Positions 14,767 to 22,207 of a stretch of 23,055 nt of DNA are shown piece by piece. The DNA lies in NCBI GenBank assembly GCA_964371945.1, contig CAYJPA010000091.1:1-23055 (forward strand), written 5' to 3'. The translations under genes were made by a program, and so were the position numbers. This DNA is from CAYJPA01 sp964371945. GTDB taxonomy: Bacteria; Chloroflexota; Chloroflexia; Thermomicrobiales; UBA6265. Each line of letters starts with the position of its first letter. Positions within the stretch are counted from its first letter, which is position 1. The notes below the pieces were generated by a model. The model was not told the DNA's origin, made no database searches, and saw only the letters and a program-made list of their open reading frames with translations.

Positions 14767-16214
14767 GCGACGCACAGGCCGCTCCCGCGCAGACGTCGGA
14801 TACACACTCGCCGTTACCGCCTAGACACGTTCGCCATCGACAGGGCAAAGACTCGATCCGAGGTGTCCTCCACAATCGCGCGTTCTTGCGGCTCTGGTTG
14901 GCGCAGGCGATTTCGCAAACCGCCAGCAATATGATCAATTTCGCGTTGCTGGTGCGTGTGCGCAATATTGTCGAAATCCACGACCTCAGACAGGCGAACA
15001 CCTCGATCAGCCTTGTGATTATTTCGTTCTCGCTGCCGGCGATCCTGTTTGGACCGCTCGCGGGGGTGATGGCCGATCGCGTCAACCGCAGACAGCTCAT
15101 GGCCGCCACAAATCTGCTGCGTTCAGTAGCCGTCTTGTGCTTTCTGTTAATCCGGCCCGGCTGGCATGTTGAAACGATCCTCATTGCCCACTATCTCGTG
15201 ACCTTCTTGTTTGGGATCGGCGGGCAATTCTTTGCGCCTGCACAGGGCGCCGCGATCCCTTCGCTGGTCCCGCGGTCTCAGCTCATCAGCGCCAATGCGT
15301 TGTTCAACCTTACCAATGCGATGGCGCAGCTCATAGGACTTGCGACGCTCGGACCGTTATTGGTCAAGCTCTTTGGAGTCGATGTCGTCTTTGGACTGTC
15401 GATCTCGCTCTTTCTCGTCTGCGCCGGTCTCGTGATGACGCTGCCCTCGATGCAATCGCTCATGCGTCCGACGGACCATGTCACGACCGCGCCGATGAAG
15501 CGGCTTTGGTCGGACATCAAAGAGGGGCTGGTCTTCATCCTTCAGGACTCGTTCTTGATGCGGGCGATCGTCTATTTGACGCTGGCCGCGACGACATTCC
15601 TAATGGTCGCGACGCTCGGGCCTGATTTCATCACGTCGGAGATCGGGCTCCCGAAAGAAGACTTCCTCTACATCATTGCGCCGGCCGGAATCGGGATCGT
15701 GGCGGGCGTGGCATTCGTGGGGCGAGTGGTCAAGCGCTTCAGCCGGGCCGCCGTGATCGACTGGTCGCTGAGCATGGCCGGAGTAATGCTCTTCGGTATG
15801 GCGGTTTCGCCGAAGCTGCTCAATTTGGCTTGGACGGGCGGCGACGCCCCTCAGCGGGTCTTGATCTTCGTGACCGGCGGCTTCGCCGCGCTACTCGGGC
15901 TCTGCAACGCATTCATCCTCGTGCCCGCAAACACGATGCTTCAGGAGCATTCACACGAGCATGTTCGGGCGCGCGTGTACGCGACCTTCTTCATGATCTC
16001 GAATGCGTTCTCATTCATCCCGATCTTTTTCGCGGCAGCATTCGCGGACCTCTTCGGCGTCGTTCAGATTCTAATGATCGTGTCAGTGTTAATCGGGGCG
16101 ATCGGTTTTTCGAGTGTGGTGCAGAGCAAGACAGCAGAAGCCGCACGGTGGAAGCGACTCCGCTCCCGTCACCGGCAGGGGCCGGAGTCGATCAGTCAAG
16201 AAGCCCGCCGCTAG
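14763..16214 (+). CDS. MFS transporter (EntS/macrolide-efflux-like)
   Basis: Inner-membrane exporter of the major facilitator superfamily. 483 residues. A polar, Pro-rich leader of about 35 residues precedes FLRLWLAQAISQTASNMINFALLV, the first helix of the MFS_3 type. The signature loop between helices 2 and 3 is GPLAGVMADRVNRRQLMAATN. A mirror element in the second half (PAGIGIVAGVAFVGRVVKRFSR) separates two sets of about six hydrophobic segments. The tail is basic. Closest functional classes are enterobactin (EntS) and macrolide efflux pumps, but the substrate cannot be read from sequence. It is coupled to DUF951 by a 4-nt overlap and is convergent with pyrB, with which it shares its stop: CTAG at 16211-16214 holds TAG on both strands. 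Confidence 0.9.
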   Translation: MSDAQAAPAQTSDTHSPLPPRHVRHRQGKDSIRGVLHNRAFLRLWLAQAISQTASNMINFALLVRVRNIVEIHDLRQANTSISLVIISFSLPAILFGPLAGVMADRVNRRQLMAATNLLRSVAVLCFLLIRPGWHVETILIAHYLVTFLFGIGGQFFAPAQGAAIPSLVPRSQLISANALFNLTNAMAQLIGLATLGPLLVKLFGVDVVFGLSISLFLVCAGLVMTLPSMQSLMRPTDHVTTAPMKRLWSDIKEGLVFILQDSFLMRAIVYLTLAATTFLMVATLGPDFITSEIGLPKEDFLYIIAPAGIGIVAGVAFVGRVVKRFSRAAVIDWSLSMAGVMLFGMAVSPKLLNLAWTGGDAPQRVLIFVTGGFAALLGLCNAFILVPANTMLQEHSHEHVRARVYATFFMISNAFSFIPIFFAAAFADLFGVVQILMIVSVLIGAIGFSSVVQSKTAEAARWKRLRSRHRQGPESISQEARR

Positions 16215-17128
16215 CTGCCCGTCAAAACACTCTCGAGCAGCGCCATTCGCACGAAGACCCCGTTATGGGCTTGCCGGAAGTAGGCGGCTCGCGGATCGTT
16301 GTCGACCGCGGTCGAGATTTCGTCGACGCGTGGGAGTGGGTGCAGAACGATCGCCTTCGGACTCAAACGATCGAACGACGATTGATCCAGCACATAGACC
16401 CCACGGGCGGCTTCGTACTCCTCGCGGGTCGTGAAGCGTTCTTTCTGGATCCGGGTTTGATAGACGACATCGACGCCTGGGAGCACTTCCGCGAGGTTCG
16501 ACTCGTCGTGGTATCGGACACCGTTCGCGTCAAGGGCGCGACGGATATCGGCGCCCATCGGCACTTCGGGCGGCGACACGAAGATCAGCTCCGTTCCCTC
16601 GGTCAGACAACACAGCAGCGCGAGCGAACGGGCGGTGCGGCCAAAGCGCAGATCACCGACCAGAGCGATCCTGAGTCCATCGACCTTTCCGAGCTCGTTT
16701 TTGATCGTGTAAAGATCAAGGAGTGCCTGGCTGGGATGCTCCCCGGGGCCATCGCCCGCGTTCAGGATCGGCACACTCGAGACACTCGCCGCACGGCGGG
16801 CGGCGCCCTGTTCGTAGTGACGGATGACGATGGCGTCGGCGTACCCCTCGACGATCCGAATGGTGTCCTCGATCGATTCTCCCTTGATCGCGGACGAAAA
16901 CTCACGAGCGTTCTCAGTCGAGATCACGCCGCCGCCGAGCCGGAGCATCGCCGACTCGAAACTCAACCTGGTACGGGTGGAGGGTTCGTAAAAGATCGTC
17001 GCGAGAATGCTGCCCGCCAGAGGCCGAGCGGCCGGCGGAAGCGCTCGCATGAAGTCCGCGCGATCGAACAGGCGTTCAATCTCGGGGCGATCGAACTGTC
17101 CGACCTCAACCACATGCCGATTTGCCAC
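16211..17128 (-). CDS. pyrB: Aspartate carbamoyltransferase catalytic chain
   Basis: Second step of pyrimidine synthesis: carbamoyl phosphate plus aspartate gives carbamoyl-aspartate. 305 residues from the GTG at 17128, which has GAAGGAG with 7 nt spacing; the open frame upstream encodes an atypical Arg/Ser/Pro peptide and is not used. Carbamoyl phosphate loop FYEPSTRTRLSFE (STRTR 50-54), 80s loop FSSAIKGESIEDTI (K82), HPSQALLDLYTI (131-142), GDLRFGRTARSLALL, QTRIQKERF and HPLPRVDEI (263-271) are all present, so the enzyme should be active. The PLPR-VDEI and R-x-Q-x-E-R motifs separate it from ornithine carbamoyltransferase. No pyrI, pyrC or PyrR site is next to it. It is divergent from the MBL-fold gene across a 91-nt gap. 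Confidence 0.95.
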   Translation of the reverse strand: MANRHVVEVGQFDRPEIERLFDRADFMRALPPAARPLAGSILATIFYEPSTRTRLSFESAMLRLGGGVISTENAREFSSAIKGESIEDTIRIVEGYADAIVIRHYEQGAARRAASVSSVPILNAGDGPGEHPSQALLDLYTIKNELGKVDGLRIALVGDLRFGRTARSLALLCCLTEGTELIFVSPPEVPMGADIRRALDANGVRYHDESNLAEVLPGVDVVYQTRIQKERFTTREEYEAARGVYVLDQSSFDRLSPKAIVLHPLPRVDEISTAVDNDPRAAYFRQAHNGVFVRMALLESVLTGS

Positions 17129-17180
17129 CGCGCTTTGCTCCTTCGATCGAGATCGTTCCGGGCGTCGATTCCGGCCTCGA

Positions 17181-17188
17181 AGTATAGT
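17181..17188. promoter_or_regulatory. Back-to-back -10 elements (AGTATAGT) between pyrB and MBL gene
   Basis: AGTATAGT holds TATAGT (17183-17188) for the plus-strand MBL gene and TATACT (17186-17181) for minus-strand pyrB, so one AT core could serve both directions. It lies 52 nt from the pyrB start and 31 nt from the MBL start. The -35 matches are poor on both sides. It is the only such AT-rich core in the 91-nt divergent gap. Confidence 0.45.
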
Positions 17189-17219
17189 GGCGGGCTGGAG
17201 CCGGAAAGGGGAACGATCG

Positions 17220-18113
17220 GTGGCAGTTGAAGCGCTCACATCGCGGGTGGCGATGATTCCAGGCGGCGTCAATGTTGGGGTTCTGCGCGGCGAGGGCGGT
17301 CGTTGCGTTTTGATCGATACGGGACTGCATGAGACCAGCGCCAAGAGGGCGCTCAAGGCAGTGAGAGAGGAGCTGGGTGGGGAGGTTGTCGCGATCCTGA
17401 CGACCCACGCTCATGCCGATCACTTCGGAGGCAATGCGACGGTCGTGAAGCGCACGGGTGCGCGGGTTCATGCACCCTCGTTCGACGAAGCGATTTTGCG
17501 CTATCCGCTGCTGCAGCCGGCCCTCCTGTTTGCTGGAGCCGATCCGCCACCGACCATGCGCGGGAATTTCATGCTCGCCGACGCGAGTCCGGTCGATGAA
17601 ATCATCGCCGGCGATCGACTTACGATCGAAGGGTTCGAGATCGAAGTCGTTTCACTGGCCGGGCATTCGCCCAATCAGGTTGGATTTCTGGTCGATGGCG
17701 TCTTTTTCTGTGCGGATATCGTGCTGCCGGAGAGTGTGCTCGACAAGTACAAGATTCCGTACCTCTTCTCCGCCGGGGATCATCTGAAGTCGCTAGAGCG
17801 ATGCACCGACGTGAAGTGCCAGGTCGCGATGCCGGGGCATGGACCGATGCTCGATTCGTTGAACGCGGTCAGGGATATGAACCGCGCCTTGGTGCATGAG
17901 GTGGCCGGAAAGGCGGTTGAGTTTGCGACTCGGCCGATTGGAGCCGAGGCCCTGTTAGCGCTGCTCTTGCGCCATTTCGGCGCTTCAGTGTTGGATGCGC
18001 CGTCGTTTTACCTGTTGCATCCGACGGTGTACGCGTTTCTGTCGTACCTACAAGGTGAGGGGAAGATTCGGCATGAGGTGACCGGCGGAGAGTCGTTGTG
18101 GAGCGCGGTGTGA
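17220..18113 (+). CDS. Metallo-beta-lactamase-fold hydrolase
   Basis: Dinuclear metal hydrolase of the MBL superfamily (glyoxalase II/thioesterase-type branch). 297 residues from the GTG at 17220, with AAGGGGA at a suitable distance; an ATG at 17252 (MIPGGVNVG) would remove the first strand. Metal ligands: THAHADH (H63, H65, D67, H68), GHSPNQ (H149), FFCADIV (D166) and PGHGPM (H207), a complete set. After about 225 a C-terminal helical region (LALLLRHFGASVLDAPSFYLLHPTVYAFLSYL) followed by GKIRHEVTGGESLW looks like the winged-helix tail of LACTB2-type MBL proteins. No signal peptide, so cytoplasmic. Substrate unknown. It is divergent from pyrB but no functional link is evident. Confidence 0.88.
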   Translation: MAVEALTSRVAMIPGGVNVGVLRGEGGRCVLIDTGLHETSAKRALKAVREELGGEVVAILTTHAHADHFGGNATVVKRTGARVHAPSFDEAILRYPLLQPALLFAGADPPPTMRGNFMLADASPVDEIIAGDRLTIEGFEIEVVSLAGHSPNQVGFLVDGVFFCADIVLPESVLDKYKIPYLFSAGDHLKSLERCTDVKCQVAMPGHGPMLDSLNAVRDMNRALVHEVAGKAVEFATRPIGAEALLALLLRHFGASVLDAPSFYLLHPTVYAFLSYLQGEGKIRHEVTGGESLWSAV

Positions 18114-18141
18114 GGCTGACACGATGCGGAATTGGCGCGCG

Positions 18142-18170
18142 ATGTCACAGAATGTCACAAAATGTCACAC
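18142..18170. repeat. ATGTCACA repeat with 10-bp period, copy B
   Basis: ATGTCACA at 18142-18149, 18152-18159 and 18162-18169, each exactly 10 bp from the next, in the gap between two convergent genes. Between units the 2-bp spacers are GA and AA. Copy A at 2602-2626 has the same unit and period. There is no gene start near this copy, so a simple repressor operator is less natural here than a structural or mobile-element remnant. Confidence 0.75.
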
Positions 18171-18258
18171 CCACGTGAGGTGATATGAGAGGTAATTCAG
18201 ACCTGCGACAGGCGCCCCGAGAGGATGTTTCGTTTGCGATGCCGGGCGACGAAGAGCA

Positions 18259-18278
18259 GGGCGTTTCGCGAAACGCCC
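18259..18278. repeat. REP-like perfect 20-bp palindrome
   Basis: GGGCGTTTCGCGAAACGCCC is its own reverse complement over all 20 bases. On the minus strand it is preceded by TTGTAGG, resembling the TGTAG that heads each arm of the 2786-2852 element. It sits between the convergent MBL and oxidoreductase genes and could also serve as a bidirectional 3' end hairpin, though there is no T tract. Confidence 0.7.
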
Positions 18279-18316
18279 CTACAATGTGCCTAGAGGTAAT
18301 AGTAAGCCCAGGTATC

Positions 18317-19642
18317 TTATGATAGAGATAGATCCTCGAGGACGAGTTGGCTGATTCTGTTGCCGAGGCGGACGCTGTAGTTGGTGCCGCGGTCTTCTGG
18401 GTAAATCTGGCTGGTATTGGCGAGGTAGAGGTTTTTCAGCGGCGTGCGATGGTCGGGAATCTTCACGCTGTAATTGAGAGTCACGATCGGTTGCGCGGCC
18501 CGTTCGCGGAAGACCCACCAGCGCTCGATCCAGGAGCGATCGAATTCGGGATTGATCCGCTTGATGAACGGAATGAAGGTCTCGATCAGCTCCTCTTCGG
18601 GCATCGTGAAATAGGGATGATCCGTTTCCATGTACTTCGAGAGATAGACATAATGCTTGCCCCCGTAGTCCGCGGAAGGCATAAAGTTCGTGTGCTCGAT
18701 CACGCCGGTAAATGGCATATCGGGATCGGCGATGTTCAACCAATAGATCTCGGAGAGGGGCCTTGAGAGCTGGAGCAGGGCGACCGCCGCTGCCTCATAG
18801 GTGAGTCCGTGCAGCTTGGTCCGGTAGTCGTCAGGCAATTCCGGAACGAGCCGGGACATGATCGGGGAGGGAGTCGTGACGATCAGACGATCGACCACGA
18901 TCGGAGCCGAACCATCATCGAATTCAACGTTCCAGCGGTCGCCGGCGGCACGCGACAGTTTTGACGGCCCATGACCGACATGCATTTCGGCGCCGGCCGA
19001 TTTGACGGCGGCTACCAGCGCGTCGATCAAGACATTGAAACTGCCTTTGATGTAGCCGAGCTTCTCCTGATCGAGCGGCGACTTGCGTGAAGTCGTACGA
19101 AGCCAGATTTTCCCCCAGAACCAGACCATCGCGACATCGCTCTGATACCGGCCGAATTTGGCGTCGAGCTGCGCGCCGAGTGTCTTTTCGTACGCACGCT
19201 TGCCCAAAGCGCGCTTTAGCCAGCGCTCGGCGGTGATCTTTTCGTATTTCTTCCAGGATTTGACCTTCTGTAGATACGCGGTCACGAGTCCGAGACGCAG
19301 GCGATCGTGGAAGGGGATGATCCCGAGCTTAAGGAGGTCTTTCGCGCCATTGAGCGGAAAGATCTTGCCATCGGCGAAATACCCAACATTGGAGGGCAAC
19401 CACATCAGCTTGTCCCCGATGCCGAGCTCCTGAATCAACGCCACGATGTCGAGATCGCTTTGAAAGAGGTGGTGGTAGAAGTACTCGAGATCGTTGCCTT
19501 CGACCGGGAAGGCGGCCGCCTGGCCCCCGAATCGCGAGCCACGCTCCCAAAGCGTTACTTTGTGGCCGGCCTGAGCAAGGCGAAGTGCCGTAGTGAGCCC
19601 TGCGATTCCGCCGCCCACGATCCCGAAATGCTTCGTTTCCAA
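18317..19642 (-). CDS. FAD-dependent oxidoreductase (amine oxidase/desaturase-like)
   Basis: 441 residues from the ATG at 19642. The N-terminal Rossmann FAD site is FGIVGGGIAGLTTALRLAQAGHKVTLWERGSRFGG (6-40), the NAD(P)-binding_8/amino-oxidase pattern found in phytoene desaturase, HpnE and protoporphyrinogen oxidase relatives. A second FAD contact is at the C-terminus (NLYLANTSQIYPEDRGTNYSVRLGNRIS), with the typical D-x-G region near the end. The central region (KSWKKYEKITAERWLKRALGKRAYEKTLGAQLDAKFG) matches the UDP-galactopyranose mutase/desaturase-like type often seen beside glycosyltransferase genes, but none is here. No signal peptide. It follows hppA by 109 nt on the same strand, separated by a strong hairpin. 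Substrate unknown; family sure. Confidence 0.87.
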   Translation of the reverse strand: METKHFGIVGGGIAGLTTALRLAQAGHKVTLWERGSRFGGQAAAFPVEGNDLEYFYHHLFQSDLDIVALIQELGIGDKLMWLPSNVGYFADGKIFPLNGAKDLLKLGIIPFHDRLRLGLVTAYLQKVKSWKKYEKITAERWLKRALGKRAYEKTLGAQLDAKFGRYQSDVAMVWFWGKIWLRTTSRKSPLDQEKLGYIKGSFNVLIDALVAAVKSAGAEMHVGHGPSKLSRAAGDRWNVEFDDGSAPIVVDRLIVTTPSPIMSRLVPELPDDYRTKLHGLTYEAAAVALLQLSRPLSEIYWLNIADPDMPFTGVIEHTNFMPSADYGGKHYVYLSKYMETDHPYFTMPEEELIETFIPFIKRINPEFDRSWIERWWVFRERAAQPIVTLNYSVKIPDHRTPLKNLYLANTSQIYPEDRGTNYSVRLGNRISQLVLEDLSLS

Positions 19643-19687
19643 CAGTGCTGCCTCGTACTTTGATGATTTGAACGTTTGCCGGCAATG

Positions 19688-19723
19688 GCAATTGGGCGGA
19701 CCATAACAGGTCCGCCCAATTGC
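19688..19723. terminator. Perfect 15-bp inverted repeat after hppA (hairpin without T tract)
   Basis: Arms GCAATTGGGCGGACC and GGTCCGCCCAATTGC flank a 6-nt loop (ATAACA). It lies 29 nt past the hppA stop and 46 nt before the oxidoreductase start, both minus strand. The stem is very stable but no run of T follows in either direction, so it may be an mRNA 3' end stabiliser or a pause/Rho-linked terminator rather than a classic intrinsic one. Confidence 0.6.
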
Positions 19724-19751
19724 GTACTACCTTGATATGTGTGCCAAAAGT

Positions 19752-21932
19752 CTAGATGAACAAAGGCGCCAGCACGAGCGTGATCGTCGCGAGCAGCTTG
19801 ATCAGCACGTGCAGCGAAGGTCCCGCGGTGTCCTTCCAGGGATCACCGACGGTATCGCCGACAACGGCCGCATTGTGGGCATCGCTGCCTTTACCGAGGA
19901 CCTTGCCTTTGTCGTCTTTGAGACCACCGGCTTCGATCAGCTTCTTCGCGTTATCCCAGGCGCCGCCACCGTTGTTGAGCACCAGGGCGAGCAAAACGCC
20001 GGTGATCGTTCCGACCATCAGCATGCCCGCGGCGGCTTCCCAGCGGAGTATCAATCCGACCAGCACCGGGACCGCCACGGCGAGCGTTCCAGGAATCACC
20101 ATCTCGCGGAGGGCGCTCCGCACCGAGATGTCGACGCAGCGGCCGTAGTCAGGAAGCGATGTGCCCTTCATGATCCCGGGATCGGCGCGGAACTGGCGTC
20201 GCACTTCCTCGATCATGTCGCCTGCCGCGCGGCCGACCGCGCGAATCGCGAAGGACGCGAAGACAAAGACCAGCGCCGCCCCGATGAGTCCTCCGACGAA
20301 GACCTTCGGCTCCGCCAGGTTTACGACACGTTCGATCTCCTCGCCCTTGAATCGCGCCACCTCATCGAGGAACGCGGAGAAGAGCAAAAAGGCCGCGAGC
20401 GAAGCCGTGCCAACCGCGTAGCCCTTGGTCAACGCTTTGGTGGTATTGCCGACCGAATCAAGCGCGTCCGTGACGTCGCGGACTTGCTTCGGCGCGTTGC
20501 TCATTTCGACGATGCCGCCGGCGTTGTCGGTAATCGGACCGAAGCAGTCCATCGCGAGGATATAGGCGGCGGTCATGAGCATGCCCATGGTCGCGACCGC
20601 GGTGCCGAAGATACCGTTGCTCGAGAAGGTATCGAGGATCAGGAAGGTCTCGCTGCCAGGGAAATCGACCGACTTGCCGAGGTAGTACGAGCTCAAAAGC
20701 GCTGCGCCAACGGTGAGCGCAGGGATACCGGTCGTTTCAAAACCGACCGAAATTCCCGAAATGATGTTGGTGGCCGTGCCCTGTCGCGATGCTTCCGCGA
20801 TTGATTTCACCGGTTTGTTCGTTCCGGTGTAGTACTGCGTGATGTAGAGAAACGCCAGCGAGGTCAGCAAACCAATGACGCCGCAGATCGCGTACTCGAA
20901 CCAGCCGTGTGGCAGCATCCAGTAGCAAACAAAGAAGAGGCTGATGACCGAAAGCACCGCGGTCACGTAAAAGCCGCGATTGAGATCGCCCATCGGGTTC
21001 GTGGTTTGCAGTGCCGGCCGAACGGCCAACACTCCAACGAGCGACGCCATGAGTCCAAACGCACCGAGCACCAATGGGAAGAAGATCCAGGCGATATCGC
21101 CGGATCCGGTTGAACCGCCTGAGGCGTTGAAGAGGGCGACACCAAGGATCATCGCGCCAATGACTTCGGCTGCCGATGACTCGAAAAGATCGGCGCCGCG
21201 GCCGGCGCAGTCGCCGACATTGTCGCCAACCAGGTCGGCGATGACGGCCGGGTTGCGAGGATCGTCCTCGGGGATGCCAGCCTCGACTTTGCCGACGAGG
21301 TCAGCCCCAACATCGGCGGCCTTCGTGTAAATACCGCCGCCGAGCTGCGCGAAGAGGGCAACGAAGCTCGCGCCGAAGGCGAAGCCGACGATCCAGAAGG
21401 GTGTTTCCGCGAGGGCCGGAACGCCCTCCTTGCCTTCGGCAAAGAGGTAAACAATCCAATAAACGCCACTGATGCCGAGAAGGCCGAGCGCCATCACGAG
21501 GAAGCCGGAAACGGCTCCACCACGGAGGGCCACGACGAGCGCCTCGCCGACGCCTTTGCTCGCCGCGGCAGCGGTGCGGACGTTGCTCTTGACCGCGACA
21601 TACATGCCGATGAATCCGGAGAGCCCAGAGAGAGCGGCTCCGATCAGAAAAGCGATCGCGGTGATGATGCCGCGCTCGAGCTGGTGCGCATCCTCGAAGA
21701 TCGCGACGAGTCCGCCGATCAGGATCGCGACAACGACGGCTAGTTGCGCGATTGTCCGGTATTGACGGTTCAGATAGGCCAGTGCGCCCTGGAAAATCCG
21801 GGCGGAAATGTCCTGCATTCCGGATGTGCCCTGGTCCCGGGCAAGCACATCTTTGGCGAGCCATATGGCGAAGAGGATTGCCGCCAACCCGAACACTAGG
21901 ACCGGCAGCATATAGAGGACCTGTTTGTCCAA
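19752..21932 (-). CDS. hppA: Membrane-bound proton-translocating pyrophosphatase, K+-independent
   Basis: Integral membrane pump that couples PPi hydrolysis to proton export. 726 residues, about 16 membrane segments, the family norm. The PPi/Mg site reads DVGADLVGKVEAGIPEDDPRNPAVIADLVGDNVGD (starting about 214). The second ligand set is ILAMDCFGPITDNAGGI, and the third VVGDTVGDPWKDTAGPS near the C-terminus. GNTTKALTKG carries Lys499 and Thr502, the pair known to make K+-independent H+-PPases; K+-dependent forms have Ala there. The start is a TTG at 21932: AGGAGG lies 6 nt upstream, and no ATG precedes it; the next in-frame ATG (21911) is in the first membrane segment. It is downstream of secF with a structured 275-nt gap. 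Confidence 0.96.
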   Translation of the reverse strand: MDKQVLYMLPVLVFGLAAILFAIWLAKDVLARDQGTSGMQDISARIFQGALAYLNRQYRTIAQLAVVVAILIGGLVAIFEDAHQLERGIITAIAFLIGAALSGLSGFIGMYVAVKSNVRTAAAASKGVGEALVVALRGGAVSGFLVMALGLLGISGVYWIVYLFAEGKEGVPALAETPFWIVGFAFGASFVALFAQLGGGIYTKAADVGADLVGKVEAGIPEDDPRNPAVIADLVGDNVGDCAGRGADLFESSAAEVIGAMILGVALFNASGGSTGSGDIAWIFFPLVLGAFGLMASLVGVLAVRPALQTTNPMGDLNRGFYVTAVLSVISLFFVCYWMLPHGWFEYAICGVIGLLTSLAFLYITQYYTGTNKPVKSIAEASRQGTATNIISGISVGFETTGIPALTVGAALLSSYYLGKSVDFPGSETFLILDTFSSNGIFGTAVATMGMLMTAAYILAMDCFGPITDNAGGIVEMSNAPKQVRDVTDALDSVGNTTKALTKGYAVGTASLAAFLLFSAFLDEVARFKGEEIERVVNLAEPKVFVGGLIGAALVFVFASFAIRAVGRAAGDMIEEVRRQFRADPGIMKGTSLPDYGRCVDISVRSALREMVIPGTLAVAVPVLVGLILRWEAAAGMLMVGTITGVLLALVLNNGGGAWDNAKKLIEAGGLKDDKGKVLGKGSDAHNAAVVGDTVGDPWKDTAGPSLHVLIKLLATITLVLAPLFI

Positions 21933-22207
21933 TTTCCCCCTCCTCGAAGCGTATGTGGGCTTTTCGCGCTAACCAACCAATCGGCGCGAAGTTGGTCGTT
22001 CCGGTTGCCAACCCGGTGAATAGCATGCCTGCCTTAAGGTCCAGCCACACGACTGGCTACCCTCGATTTCAGCGTCGAAAAGAGGGAATTGAACGCGCGA
22101 GCGCGCGTGGAGAGACCAAAACCTACTCCACGCGCGGCAGGGAAGTCTACCACGAGACCATAAACGCGTACATTAGTCTATTAACAAAAAACCGCACAAT
22201 CAAACAA
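21933..22207 (-). other. Structured hppA leader / secF-hppA gap
   Basis: 275 nt with no gene. Read on the minus strand it contains an 11-bp perfect hairpin (22102-22136), then AGCCA/TGGCT with flanking GGT/ACC pairs (22041-22064), then CCGG-TT-GGC-AA-CCGG (about 21999-22014), then the hppA ribosome binding site GAGGAGG at 21944-21938. The density of stems before a TTG start suggests a regulated leader, but I do not recognise a known riboswitch class. A T run (CGGTTTTTTGTT) 25-35 nt after the secF stop has no hairpin before it. Confidence 0.4.
22102..22136. repeat. 11-bp perfect inverted repeat between secF and hppA
   Basis: CGCGCGTGGAG (22102-22112) and CTCCACGCGCG (22126-22136) flank a 13-nt loop. 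It lies 72 nt after the secF stop on the minus strand. No T tract follows on either strand. It could be a 3' end structure for secF or the first element of an hppA leader; the pair CGCGCG also repeats just beside it at 22093-22106. Confidence 0.65.

Noticed and set aside
15477..15484. CATGTCAC inside the MFS gene as another member of the ATGTCACA array
   Set aside because: A single imperfect match in coding sequence without the 10-bp period, expected by chance.
15830..17230. A 466-codon plus-strand open frame across the MFS 3' end and pyrB
   Set aside because: It crosses two well-supported genes, has no recognisable domain and is Arg/Asp-rich as expected of the complement of pyrB.
17129..17356. 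An N-terminal extension of pyrB to 17356
   Set aside because: The extra 76 residues are Ser/Arg/Pro-rich and overlap the divergent MBL gene. GTG at 17128 has a good ribosome binding site and gives the normal length.
19737..20804. A 355-codon plus-strand open frame opposite hppA
   Set aside because: It is a composition artefact antisense to a membrane pump with complete active-site motifs.
22165..22200. T run (CGGTTTTTTGTT on the minus strand) after secF as an intrinsic terminator
   Set aside because: No GC-rich hairpin stands immediately before the T run. The 22102-22136 hairpin comes after it in the direction of transcription.
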